From positions 78,663-142,662 of the forward strand of contig NZ_KQ948038.1 in NCBI RefSeq assembly GCF_001513965.1: DNA of 64,000 nucleotides, given 5' to 3'. The DNA comes from Streptomyces cellostaticus. GTDB taxonomy: Bacteria > Actinomycetota > Actinomycetes > Streptomycetales > Streptomycetaceae. A program made the translations under genes and the position numbers. The notes beneath the pieces were generated by a model. It had not been told where the DNA came from and made no database searches. It saw only the letters and a program-made list of their open reading frames with translations. Shown here in pieces: positions 1 to 7,978 of this stretch (the first letter of the stretch is position 1; the number at the start of each line of letters is the position of its first letter).

Positions 1-654
1 CTCGGCTACACGATGGTGCTCCCGGACGAGGACAAGTACTCGACCACCCGCAACGAGATGCTCGACCAGCTCGGCTACATGCTGGGCGGCCGGGCGGCCG
101 AGGAACTGGTCTTCCACGACCCGACCACCGGCGCTGCCAACGACATCGAGAAGGCCACCAACCTGGCCCGCGCGATGGTCACGCAGTACGGCATGACCGA
201 GCGGCTCGGCGCGATCAAGTTCGGCGGCGACAACAGCGAGCCCTTCCTCGGACGTGAGATGGCTCACCAGCGCGACTACTCGGAAGAGGTCGCCGCGCTG
301 GTCGACGAAGAGGTCAAGAAGCTCATCGAGAACGCGCACAACGAGGCCTGGGAAATCCTGGTCGAGAACCGCGACGTCCTCGACCAGCTCGTCCTCCACC
401 TGCTGGAGAAGGAGACCCTCGGCAAGGAGGAGATCGCCGAGATCTTCGCCCCGATCCACAAGCGCCCGCCGCGGCCCGCCTGGACCGGCTCCTCCCGTCG
501 TACGCCCTCCACCCGCCCGCCGGTGCTCTCCCCGAAGGAGCTGGCACTGACCAACGGTGCGAACGGCGCGACGGCGGCGATCAGCACGGTGAAGTCCACG
601 GCGGCCGAGCCCGCCCCGGCGACGGAGTCCCCGGAGGACCGCACCGACGGCTGA
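1..654 (+). CDS. ftsH: ATP-dependent zinc metalloprotease FtsH, C-terminal part (5' end outside window)
   Basis: The reading frame is open from base 1, so the gene begins upstream. The visible 217 residues are the helical end of the M41 peptidase domain: LGYMLGGRAAEELVF, then DIEKATNLARAMVTQYGM, both typical of FtsH. The AAA+ ATPase module and the HExxH zinc site lie outside the window. After the conserved domain there is a long Pro/Ala/Thr-rich tail (about the last 60 residues) of the kind seen in actinobacterial FtsH. FtsH is a membrane-anchored hexamer that degrades membrane and regulatory proteins. A strong terminator follows, separating it from folE. Identity is secure. Confidence 0.95.
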   Translation, partial: LGYTMVLPDEDKYSTTRNEMLDQLGYMLGGRAAEELVFHDPTTGAANDIEKATNLARAMVTQYGMTERLGAIKFGGDNSEPFLGREMAHQRDYSEEVAALVDEEVKKLIENAHNEAWEILVENRDVLDQLVLHLLEKETLGKEEIAEIFAPIHKRPPRPAWTGSSRRTPSTRPPVLSPKELALTNGANGATAAISTVKSTAAEPAPATESPEDRTDG

Positions 655-684
655 CGCCTTTCGGCCAACCGGACCGGAATGAAT

Positions 685-720
685 GCCGCGCCCCCCAGGT
701 TTTAGCCTGGGGGGCGCGGC
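685..720 (+). terminator. Rho-independent terminator after ftsH
   Basis: A 15-bp GC-rich perfect stem (685-699 with 706-720) around a short T-rich loop is followed by ATTTTC. It lies 30 bases after the ftsH stop and separates it from folE. Confidence 0.8.
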
Positions 721-787
721 ATTTTCGCATGTCCGCAGAGAGAGCGCGTGGGCCGCACGCGTGACAGGCACAGGAACGAGGAACCAG

Positions 788-1393
788 ATGACCGACCCCG
801 TGACCCTGGACGGTGAGGGCACCATCGGCGAGTTCGACGAGAAGCGCGCCGAGAACGCCGTACGGGAACTGCTGATCGCGGTCGGCGAGGACCCGGACCG
901 CGAGGGCCTCAGGGAGACGCCGGGCCGGGTGGCGCGGGCGTACAGGGAGATCTTCGCGGGCCTGTGGCAGAAGCCCGAGGACGTCCTGACGACGACGTTC
1001 GACCTGGGGCACGACGAGATGGTGCTGGTGAAGGACATCGAGGTGTACAGCACCTGCGAACACCATCTGGTGCCGTTCCGGGGCGTTGCCCATGTCGGCT
1101 ACATCCCGTCCGTGACCGGGAAGATCACGGGCCTGTCCAAGCTGGCCCGGCTCGTGGACGTCTACGCCCGGCGCCCGCAGGTGCAGGAACGCCTCACCAC
1201 GCAGATAGCGGACTCGCTGATGGAGATCCTGGAGCCGCGGGGCGTGATCGTGGTCGTGGAGTGCGAGCACATGTGCATGTCGATGCGGGGCATCCGCAAG
1301 CCGGGCGCGAAGACCATCACCTCGGCGGTACGCGGTCAGCTGCGGGACGCGGCGACGCGCAACGAGGCGATGAGCCTCATCATGGCGCGCTGA
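788..1393 (+). CDS. folE: GTP cyclohydrolase I FolE
   Basis: This 201-residue protein catalyses the first step of tetrahydrofolate synthesis: GTP to 7,8-dihydroneopterin triphosphate plus formate. Zinc-site and catalytic signatures are visible: YSTCEHHLVPF, then GLSKLARLVDVYARRPQVQERLT, and ECEHMCMSMRG near the C-terminus. The ATG at 788 is chosen because it gives the usual family length; an upstream in-frame ATG at 683 would run through the ftsH terminator. It converges with the folP-folK operon on the other strand, so the folate genes are clustered but in two transcription units. Confidence 0.96.
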   Translation: MTDPVTLDGEGTIGEFDEKRAENAVRELLIAVGEDPDREGLRETPGRVARAYREIFAGLWQKPEDVLTTTFDLGHDEMVLVKDIEVYSTCEHHLVPFRGVAHVGYIPSVTGKITGLSKLARLVDVYARRPQVQERLTTQIADSLMEILEPRGVIVVVECEHMCMSMRGIRKPGAKTITSAVRGQLRDAATRNEAMSLIMAR

Positions 1394-1415
1394 ACAGCCT
1401 CGTCGGAGCCGGCGG

Positions 1416-1904
1416 TCAGGCCACCGGCTCCGCGCCCGGGTGGTTCTGGTCCTCGTCCTCCGGGAGTTTGCAGACCCGTTCCAGGAACAGGGCCGCCGCT
1501 ATCACGGCGATGCCGGCCACGACCGAGAAGCCGGCGTAGATGGCCTGGTCGCGGCGGGCGGGGATGTCGAGGAGTTCCAGGAGGAAGACGCCCGTGCCGC
1601 CGTACATACCGGCGACGAGGGCGGCCACCAGGGCACTGGCCTGGCCGAAGACGACCGCTCGGGCGGCCATCAGGGGGTCGACCCCCTTCGCGCCGGGGCG
1701 GCGCTCGCGCTGGGCCTTGAAGCGGGCGCGCAGCGAGAGCGCTGTGGCGAGCAGGACCACCGCGATCAGGGCGAGAACGATGGGGGCGGCCAGGGGGACG
1801 CTGGGGAGTGTCCCGACCGAGTTCCAGAGGCGGGCGCCCGCCCAGGAGAGGACTCCGGCCACGACGAACACGCCGGCCAGCACCCTGATGCGCAGCTGTT
1901 TCAC
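1416..1904 (-). CDS. DUF3180 family membrane protein
   Basis: A 162-residue protein with four predicted membrane helices (roughly residues 8-24, 38-58, 82-102 and 120-142) and a charged cytoplasmic loop RARFKAQRERRPGAKG. This matches the actinobacterial DUF3180 family, typically found just downstream of folK as here (58-base gap). The start is GTG at 1904. The function is unknown; its place as last gene of the folate operon suggests co-transcription but does not prove a role in folate metabolism. Confidence 0.8.
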   Translation of the reverse strand: MKQLRIRVLAGVFVVAGVLSWAGARLWNSVGTLPSVPLAAPIVLALIAVVLLATALSLRARFKAQRERRPGAKGVDPLMAARAVVFGQASALVAALVAGMYGGTGVFLLELLDIPARRDQAIYAGFSVVAGIAVIAAALFLERVCKLPEDEDQNHPGAEPVA

Positions 1905-1962
1905 GGTGTCCCTTCAGCTCCCCCGGACCGATCCCGGACGGTGGTCGTCTTGACCTTAACGA

Positions 1963-2574
1963 CTACTCGGGCAGTCGGAGTTCCAGGTCCCCCCGGGGTT
2001 CGACGCCGTCGCGCGTGATGGCCGACAGCAGTTCGACCACCGTGCCCAGGCCGGGCAGCTGTGCCTGGGGGTCGACGTCGTGCCAGGGGGCGAGCACGAA
2101 GGCGCGTTCGTGGGCGCGCGGGTGGGGGAGGGTCAGCTTCGGGTCGTCGGAGGTGACGTCCGCGTACGCGACGATGTCGACGTCCAGGGTGCGCGGACCC
2201 CAGCGCTCGTCGCGGACCCGGTTGAAGGCCTCCTCGACGGCGTGTGCCCGCTCCAGGAGGGAGGACGGGGGCAGGGTGGTCTTCAGGACCACGACCGCGT
2301 TGAAGTAGGACGGCTGGCTGCCCGGCTCGACGCCCCACGGCTCGGTCTCGTAGACCGGGGAGACCGCCTTCACGCGGACGCCGGGGGTGTCCTCCAGGGC
2401 GTCGACGGCTCCCTGGAGGGTCTCCAGGCGGTTGCCGAGGTTGGAGCCGATGGAGATCACGGCCCGTTTCGGGTTGCTCAGCGTTGTGTCGGCGGCGTCG
2501 ACCTGCTCGACGACGGAGGCGGGGACCGGCTGGACGGTCGGGTCGCTGTGACCCTGGGCGAAAGGTCGGGTCAT
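1963..2574 (-). CDS. folK: 2-amino-4-hydroxy-6-hydroxymethyldihydropteridine pyrophosphokinase FolK
   Basis: This enzyme transfers pyrophosphate from ATP to 6-hydroxymethyl-7,8-dihydropterin, making the FolP substrate. It is about 203 residues with a roughly 35-residue extension before the HPPK core. Core motifs are AVISIGSNLGNR, ETEPWG, NAVVVLKT, RWGPRTLDVDIVAY and LPHPRAHERAFVLAPW. The start ATG at 2574 overlaps the folB stop as ATGA, implying translational coupling. Confidence 0.95.
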   Translation of the reverse strand: MTRPFAQGHSDPTVQPVPASVVEQVDAADTTLSNPKRAVISIGSNLGNRLETLQGAVDALEDTPGVRVKAVSPVYETEPWGVEPGSQPSYFNAVVVLKTTLPPSSLLERAHAVEEAFNRVRDERWGPRTLDVDIVAYADVTSDDPKLTLPHPRAHERAFVLAPWHDVDPQAQLPGLGTVVELLSAITRDGVEPRGDLELRLPE

Positions 2575-2930
2575 ACTCGGCTCCGGGTGATGGTGACGGT
2601 CACGTCGTCGAAGGGGACCGTGATCGGTGCGTCCGGTTTGTGGACGCAGACCTCGACCTCCTGGACTCCATCGTGCTTCAGGCAGGCCTGGGCGATCCGC
2701 TCGGCGAGCGTCTCGATGAGGTTCACCGGCTCGCCTTCGACCACGGCCACGACCTCTTCGGCCACGATGCCGTAGTGCACGGTCTTCGCCAGGTCGTCGT
2801 CGACGGCGGCCGGCCGGGTGTCCAGGCCAAGGACGAGGTCCACGATGAAGGTCTGGCCCTCCTCGCGCTCCTTGGGGAACACGCCGTGGTGCCCGCGGGC
2901 CTTCAGGCCGCGCAGCGCGACACGATCCAC
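2571..2930 (-). CDS. folB: Dihydroneopterin aldolase FolB
   Basis: A 119-residue protein that splits 7,8-dihydroneopterin into hydroxymethyldihydropterin and glycolaldehyde; the family works as an octamer. Visible signatures are LRGLKARGHHGVFPKEREEGQ at the N-terminus and NLIETLAERIA with the later VCVHKPDAP. The GTG at 2930 is chosen because GCAGGAG sits 8 bases upstream; the GTG at 2939 is too close to that site and the frame open to 3035 has no family similarity. It overlaps folK by four bases. Confidence 0.94.
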   Translation of the reverse strand: MDRVALRGLKARGHHGVFPKEREEGQTFIVDLVLGLDTRPAAVDDDLAKTVHYGIVAEEVVAVVEGEPVNLIETLAERIAQACLKHDGVQEVEVCVHKPDAPITVPFDDVTVTITRSRV

Positions 2931-3179
2931 GCGAATCACTCCTGCAATCGTCGGGAACGACCGGTCGGTGTCGCGTGCGGGCGGCACACCGGCCTCGGAC
3001 GAATCTACCTGCGGGCGCTGACACGGCCGGGGCACGGGGCCGCGGGCCGGGGCCGGGACCCGGAGGGTTCACCGCGTGTTTCCCCTGGGGAACCCGGTCG
3101 CATCATGGGCTGGAAGCCGCACATACCCCGGGGTTCGTGATTCCAACCACTTCTTGGTCCTTGCGGGGTGCGTACCCGG

Positions 3180-3719
3180 TTACGCGAGGGGGCCGTCGTC
3201 CGGGTTCGCGCCATTCACTCCACTCTGGCCGTTTTCTTCTTCCTCGTCGGTTTCGGCCAGTACAGGCGAGGCGTGGTGCGACCAGATCTTCCAGCCGACT
3301 GGTGTGCGCCGGAACACGTTGGTGGCGACGACGAGCTGTCCGACCAGGGGGCCGAGTTCCGCGCCGTCCGCCGGGGCCGGGCCGCCGCTGAGGATGTTCT
3401 CGGTGCAGGTCACCAGGGCCGTGTCACCGGTGACGGAGACGTGCACGTCGGTGAGGAAGAACTGGATGTAGTCGGTGCTCGCCATGATCAGCGCGTACGA
3501 CCTCAGCACCTCGCCGCGGCCGGTGAGCACCGGCCAGCCGGGGTGCACGCAGGAGACCACGCCGGTGTCCGCCGGGTCGTGGTACTCCTCGTCGACGCCC
3601 AGGTCGGAGGGCGTGAGCCAGAGCGAGGACAGTTCCTCGAAGTCACCGCGTTCCATCGCCTCGTAGAAGGCGGTGTTGGCGGCCTCCACCTGCTCGACGT
3701 CGGTGTGGGGGGCGCTCAC
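3180..3719 (-). CDS. NTF2-like (SnoaL/DUF4440-type) protein inside the folate operon
   Basis: A 179-residue protein. The core EAANTAFYEAMERGDFEELSSLW ... HPGWPVLTGRGEVLRSYALI ... FRRTPVGWKIWSHHASP has the typical layout of NTF2-like cone folds, and an acidic tail (ETDEEEENGQSG) follows. The GTG start at 3719 overlaps the folP stop as GTGA, so it is translated with folP. There is no signal peptide. NTF2 folds can be enzymes or ligand-binding partners; no catalytic residues can be assigned from sequence alone. Position between folP and folB suggests a link to pterin metabolism, which is inference. Confidence 0.8.
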   Translation of the reverse strand: MSAPHTDVEQVEAANTAFYEAMERGDFEELSSLWLTPSDLGVDEEYHDPADTGVVSCVHPGWPVLTGRGEVLRSYALIMASTDYIQFFLTDVHVSVTGDTALVTCTENILSGGPAPADGAELGPLVGQLVVATNVFRRTPVGWKIWSHHASPVLAETDEEEENGQSGVNGANPDDGPLA

Positions 3720-4576
3720 CGGGCTCCTTCCACGGCCCGTGCGACCCGTACCGCGTCCGCTGTGGCGTGTACCTCGTGCACGCGCACCGCCCATGCGCCG
3801 GCGTGCGCCGCGAGCGCGGAGACGGCGGCCGTGGCGGCGTCGCGCTCGCGGGCCGGCGGGGGTGCCTCCTGGGGTCCGGCGAGGACGCGCCCGAGGAACC
3901 GTTTGCGGGAGGCGGCGACGAGCAGGGGGTGTCCGAGGACGTGCAGGCGGTCGAGGTGGGCGAGGAGGGTGAGGTCGTGGTCGGCCTCCTTGGAGAAGCC
4001 GAGGCCGGGGTCGACGACGATGCGGTCGGGGGCGATGCCGCCCTCCAGTACGGCCTGCACGCGCGCGTGCAGTTCGTCCACGACTTCGGCGACGACGTCC
4101 TCGTACCTGCCCTTGACGTTGCCGCCCTGGAGGAAGCCGCGCCAGTGCATGACGACGAAGGGGGCGCCGGCGGCGGCGACCACGGGGATCATCGCGGGGT
4201 CGGCGAGGCCGCCGCTGACGTCGTTGACGAGGGCGGCGCCGGCGGCGAGGGCCTGTTCGGCGACGGAGGCGCGCATGGTGTCGACGGAGACGACGACGCC
4301 TTCGGAGGCGAGGACGCGGACGACGGGGATGACGCGCCTGAGCTCCTCGGCCTCGTCGACGCGGGTGGCGCCGGGGCGGGTGGACTCGCCGCCGACGTCG
4401 ACCAGGTCGGCGCCCTCGGCGACCAGGGCCAGGCCGTGCTTGACGGCGACGGTGGTGTCGAACCAGCGGCCGCCGTCGGAGAAGGAGTCGGGGGTCACGT
4501 TCACGACACCCATGACCGCGCACCGGTCCCATGCCGGAAGGCCTGTCACCCGGCCGCGCCCGCTGAGGTTGTTCAT
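3716..4576 (-). CDS. folP: Dihydropteroate synthase FolP
   Basis: This enzyme condenses hydroxymethyldihydropterin pyrophosphate with p-aminobenzoate; it is the sulfonamide target. It is a 286-residue TIM barrel. Signatures are VMGVVNVTPDSFSDGG near residue 22, the pterin-binding VDVGGESTRPGA, LVNDVSGG, VVMHWRG, DPGLGFSK and AASRKRFLG. It is the first gene of the minus-strand folate operon and overlaps the NTF2-like gene. A very stable hairpin lies upstream and isolates it from the DUF2156 gene. Confidence 0.96.
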   Translation of the reverse strand: MNNLSGRGRVTGLPAWDRCAVMGVVNVTPDSFSDGGRWFDTTVAVKHGLALVAEGADLVDVGGESTRPGATRVDEAEELRRVIPVVRVLASEGVVVSVDTMRASVAEQALAAGAALVNDVSGGLADPAMIPVVAAAGAPFVVMHWRGFLQGGNVKGRYEDVVAEVVDELHARVQAVLEGGIAPDRIVVDPGLGFSKEADHDLTLLAHLDRLHVLGHPLLVAASRKRFLGRVLAGPQEAPPPARERDAATAAVSALAAHAGAWAVRVHEVHATADAVRVARAVEGAR

Positions 4577-4617
4577 ACGTTCAGCGTAGGCCCAGGCCGG
4601 TGCCGTGAACGCGCCGC

Positions 4618-4669
4618 GGCCCGGGCGGAAGCCCCCGTGCTGGAGGGGGTGGGGGCTTCCGCCCGGGCC
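4618..4669. terminator. Very stable hairpin between the DUF2156 gene and folP
   Basis: Two perfect 19-base arms (4618-4636 and 4651-4669) enclose a 14-base loop. There is no T tract. It lies downstream of the DUF2156 gene and upstream of folP, so it most likely ends transcription from the former. Confidence 0.75.
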
Positions 4670-4711
4670 GGTCAGGGGCCGGGCCGGGCTCGGTGCGGGC
4701 CTTGGCCGGGG

Positions 4712-6550
4712 TCAGGCGGCTCGGACGTCGTGTTCCGCCACCGAGTGCGCGCAGGGGCGAGCGGCGGACGCCCTGCGCCGGCGCAGGAAGCGCGGGAGCG
4801 GAAGGGCGACGTTGACGAAGCCCTCGGCCTGCATGACGGCGAAGCCGATGCGCGGCAGGTCGGCGGAGGCGCGATAGACCATGAACCGCGGCTCCCAGCG
4901 GGGCTGGAACTTGGCGTTGAACTTGTACAGCGACTCGATCTGGAACCAGCGGGAGAGGAAGACCAGCAGTCCGCGCCAGGCGCGCAGCACCGGGCCGGCG
5001 CCGATCTTCTCCCCGCGCGCGAGGGCCGAGCGGAACATCGCGAAGTTGAGCGAGATCCGGGTGATGCCGAACTTCGGGGCGGCCTGGAGGGCGGCGACGA
5101 TCAGCAGTTCGTTCATGCCGGGGTCGGCGCTGCGGTCGCGGCGCATCAGCTCCAGGGAGACGCCGTCCTCGCCCCAGGGCACGAAGTGCAGGATCGCCTT
5201 CAGGTCGCCGTACTCGCCGGGCTCGTCGTCGGCCTTGTGGGCGGTGGCGATCAGACAGTCGCTGTCGGCCGGGTCGCCGACGCGGCCAAGCGCCATGGAG
5301 AAGCCGCGCTCGGTGTCGGTGCCGCGCCAGTCCTCCGCGGCCCGGCGGATGCGCTCCAGCTCGGCTTCGCCGAGGTCACGGATGCGCCGTACCCGGGTTT
5401 CGTAGCCGGCCCGCTCGATGCGCTTGACCATCTGGCGCACGTTGCGCATCGCGCGTCCGGCGAGCGAGAAATCCGCCACGTCGACCACCGCCTCGTCGCC
5501 CAGTTCCAGGGCGTCGAGGCCGGTCTCGCGAGTCCACACCTCGCCGCCCGTCTCCGAGCAGCCCACGACCGCGGGGGTCCAGGAGTGAGCCTTGGCCTCG
5601 TCCATGAAGCGCTCGATGGCGCCGGGCCAGGCCTCGACGTCGCCGATCGGGTCGCCGCTGGCGAGCATCACGCCGGAGACGACACGGTAGGTGACCGCCG
5701 CCTTGCCGCTGGGCGAGAAGACGACCGCCTTGTCGCGGCGCAGCGCGAAGTGGCCGAGGGAGTCGCGGCCGCCGTGCTTGGCGAGCAGGTCGCGCAGCCG
5801 GGACTCGTCCTCCTCGGTGAGGCGGGCGGCCGGGTGTTCGGGGCGGAAGGCGAGGTAGATGGTGGTGACCGCGGTCAGCCAGCCGAGGGCGCCGAGGGAG
5901 AAGGCGACCGTCCAGGAGGTGTTGCCGGCGTAGTCCACGGGGCCTTCGAAGCCGAACAGGCCGTAGACGACGTGCGTCAGCCGGTCGGCCACGCTCGGGT
6001 CGCCGACCATGCGGTTCGGATGGACGCTGACGATGACCATGCCGAGGGCGAGGGAACCGGCGCTCATGAGGACGAAGTTGGCGAGCGCACGCCAGCGGCT
6101 GCGGGGGTCGGGCAGGGCCGCGAACTCGGCGCGGTGGCGCAGCAGCGGTACCAGGAGCGCCACCGAGATGAGCATGCCGATGAGCGAGTGCCGGTACACG
6201 AACTCCGCCGCCGCGCCCGCCGGGAGGAGCGCGACCGCGGCGCGCCAGGCCCGGCGCTTGCGCCGTTTGAGCCCGTGCGCGAGCAGCAGCAACAGCACGC
6301 CGGCGCTGAGCGAGAGCGCCGCCGCGAAAGGCCCGAAGGAACCGGGCAGTACCTCGGCTATGGCGTGCATACGGCTGTGACGGAAGCGCGGGAACACCCC
6401 CGCGGCAATGTCCACAACGCCCACGACGGCGCACGCCCTGGCGACCAGAGCGGGAACGGCCTCGGGGCGCGGGCCGCGCAATATGCGCCGCGCCCGGCTT
6501 GATCGGCTCGGAACCCCGCCCGACATTTCCCCATCTATCCTGACAGACAT
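4712..6550 (-). CDS. DUF2156 / phosphatidylglycerol lysyltransferase-type membrane protein
   Basis: About 612 residues. The N-terminal half has several hydrophobic helices (for example around ALVARACAVVGVVDIAAG and AAALSLSAGVLLLLLAHGL). The C-terminal half is the GNAT-like DUF2156 domain of MprF/LysX-type aminoacyl-phospholipid synthases: KAVVFSPSGKAAVTYRVV, LASGDPIGD, MRNVRQMVKRIERAGYE and LYKFNAKFQPRWEPRFMVY. By family it would move an aminoacyl group onto a membrane lipid, but the substrate cannot be told. The start is uncertain: 6550 gives MSVRIDGEMSGG, with in-frame alternatives at 6601 and 6526; none has a strong ribosome binding site. It diverges from the esterase gene. Confidence 0.8.
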   Translation of the reverse strand: MSVRIDGEMSGGVPSRSSRARRILRGPRPEAVPALVARACAVVGVVDIAAGVFPRFRHSRMHAIAEVLPGSFGPFAAALSLSAGVLLLLLAHGLKRRKRRAWRAAVALLPAGAAAEFVYRHSLIGMLISVALLVPLLRHRAEFAALPDPRSRWRALANFVLMSAGSLALGMVIVSVHPNRMVGDPSVADRLTHVVYGLFGFEGPVDYAGNTSWTVAFSLGALGWLTAVTTIYLAFRPEHPAARLTEEDESRLRDLLAKHGGRDSLGHFALRRDKAVVFSPSGKAAVTYRVVSGVMLASGDPIGDVEAWPGAIERFMDEAKAHSWTPAVVGCSETGGEVWTRETGLDALELGDEAVVDVADFSLAGRAMRNVRQMVKRIERAGYETRVRRIRDLGEAELERIRRAAEDWRGTDTERGFSMALGRVGDPADSDCLIATAHKADDEPGEYGDLKAILHFVPWGEDGVSLELMRRDRSADPGMNELLIVAALQAAPKFGITRISLNFAMFRSALARGEKIGAGPVLRAWRGLLVFLSRWFQIESLYKFNAKFQPRWEPRFMVYRASADLPRIGFAVMQAEGFVNVALPLPRFLRRRRASAARPCAHSVAEHDVRAA

Positions 6551-6753
6551 CGCATCCCGTAGTTCTGCGAGAGACCTTGAACCCGGTGCCGATCGGGGCA
6601 TCCGGCGACATTGCGCCCTCTAGGACGGTGTCACGGGGAGAGAGGTTCACTCCCCACCGGAAAGTCGGGTCAAAGGCCAAGGAAAGCCCCGGGCAAGCCC
6701 TTGTAACGAAGTGCGGGCGCGCGACGGGCAGAAAGCGCAGGCAGGAACAGCCC

Positions 6754-7881
6754 ATGGGTCTCACGAGCAATAAGGTGCTGGTACTGGCGATCGTGATCGC
6801 CGTGGTGCTGTTCGTCGGCACGGTGTGGCTGTGGCCACGGCTGGCCAGGCAGAGCTGGCGGACCATCAGCGGACGTGTCGGCCTGCTGCTGGCCACACAG
6901 CTGGCCCTCTTCTCCTCCCTGGGGATCGCCGCCAACCAGGCTTTCGGTTTCTACGCCAGCTGGGCGGACCTCTTCGGCAAGGAGACCGACCAGGGTGTCG
7001 TCATCGACCACACCGCCAACGGCGGGTCGGGAGGGCCCCTCCAAGTGGTGTCCTCGTCGGGTGTGAAGGGTGTCAGGGGTTCGCGGCCGGAGACGGGCGG
7101 GCAGATCCAGAAGGTCGACATAGTGGGCCGCAAGACCCACATCGCCACACCGGCGTACGTCTACCTGCCGCCGGAGTACTTCCAGCCGCAGTACCGCACG
7201 CGTACGTTCCCGGCGGCCGTGGTGCTGACCGGCTACCCCGGTACGGCGCAGGCGCTGGTGGACAAGCTGCACTACCCGCGTACGGCGCAGCAGCTGGCCA
7301 AGAACGGGCGGATGCAGCCGATGATCCTGGTGATGATGCGGCCGACCGTGGCGCCGCCGCGCGACACGGAGTGCGTGGACATCCCGGGCGGGCCGCAGAC
7401 GGAAACGTTTTTTGCCAAGGATCTGCCGGAGGCCGTCCTCGCGCACTACCGAGTGGGCAAGCGGCCCGGCAGCTGGGGCGTCGTCGGCGACTCCACCGGC
7501 GGCTACTGCGCCCTGAAGCTCGCCATGCACCACCCCGGCGTCTACGCGGCCGGTGCCGGTCTGTCGCCGTACTACAAGGCGCCGATCGACCCCACGACCG
7601 GTGATCTCTTCCGTGGTGACAGGAATCTGCAGAATCGTGCCGACCTGTGGTGGCTCCTGAAGCACGGGTCCGCGCCCGACACCTCGCTGCTGGTCACCAG
7701 CAGCAAGATCGGCGAACACAACTACAAGGACACGCTCAAGTTCATACAGCGGGTGCAGGCCACGAACGTGACACGGGTCTCGTCGATCATCCTGGACAGC
7801 GGCGGTCACAACTTCAACACCTGGCGGCGGGAGATCCCGGCGACCCTGCAGTGGCTCAGCGCACGGCTGAGCGACCGCTGA
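6754..7881 (+). CDS. Alpha/beta-hydrolase-fold esterase with N-terminal membrane helices
   Basis: A 375-residue protein. Two hydrophobic segments (about residues 7-27 and 43-66) place the rest outside the membrane. The catalytic domain resembles the esterase D / mycolyltransferase-like family: the nucleophile elbow GVVGDSTGGYCALKLA carries the Ser, and GGHNFNTW near the C-terminus supplies the likely His. The substrate is not predictable. The ATG at 6754 has AGGAA upstream; the longer in-frame start at 6577 would lie in the divergent promoter region. It shares that region with the DUF2156 gene. Confidence 0.8.
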   Translation: MGLTSNKVLVLAIVIAVVLFVGTVWLWPRLARQSWRTISGRVGLLLATQLALFSSLGIAANQAFGFYASWADLFGKETDQGVVIDHTANGGSGGPLQVVSSSGVKGVRGSRPETGGQIQKVDIVGRKTHIATPAYVYLPPEYFQPQYRTRTFPAAVVLTGYPGTAQALVDKLHYPRTAQQLAKNGRMQPMILVMMRPTVAPPRDTECVDIPGGPQTETFFAKDLPEAVLAHYRVGKRPGSWGVVGDSTGGYCALKLAMHHPGVYAAGAGLSPYYKAPIDPTTGDLFRGDRNLQNRADLWWLLKHGSAPDTSLLVTSSKIGEHNYKDTLKFIQRVQATNVTRVSSIILDSGGHNFNTWRREIPATLQWLSARLSDR

Positions 7882-7978
7882 GCCGCCGGGCGCCTGATGC
7901 CCCGTGAAGCCTGCGGTGTGGCTGTGTTTTTACGGGGCGGGGGCCCACGATCCGCCTACGCGCGGTAAGTTTCTGGCC

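Noticed and set aside
683..787. Longer FolE start at 683
   Set aside because: The extra 35 residues would be encoded by the terminator hairpin after ftsH; the ATG at 788 gives the family length.
2931..3179. Possible small gene between folB and the NTF2-like gene
   Set aside because: Frames here are short, have no good start signal, and the composition is less biased than in coding regions.
3767..6502. 911-residue + strand frame
   Set aside because: It is antisense to folP and the DUF2156 gene, has Gly/Asp/Val-rich shadow composition and no domain.
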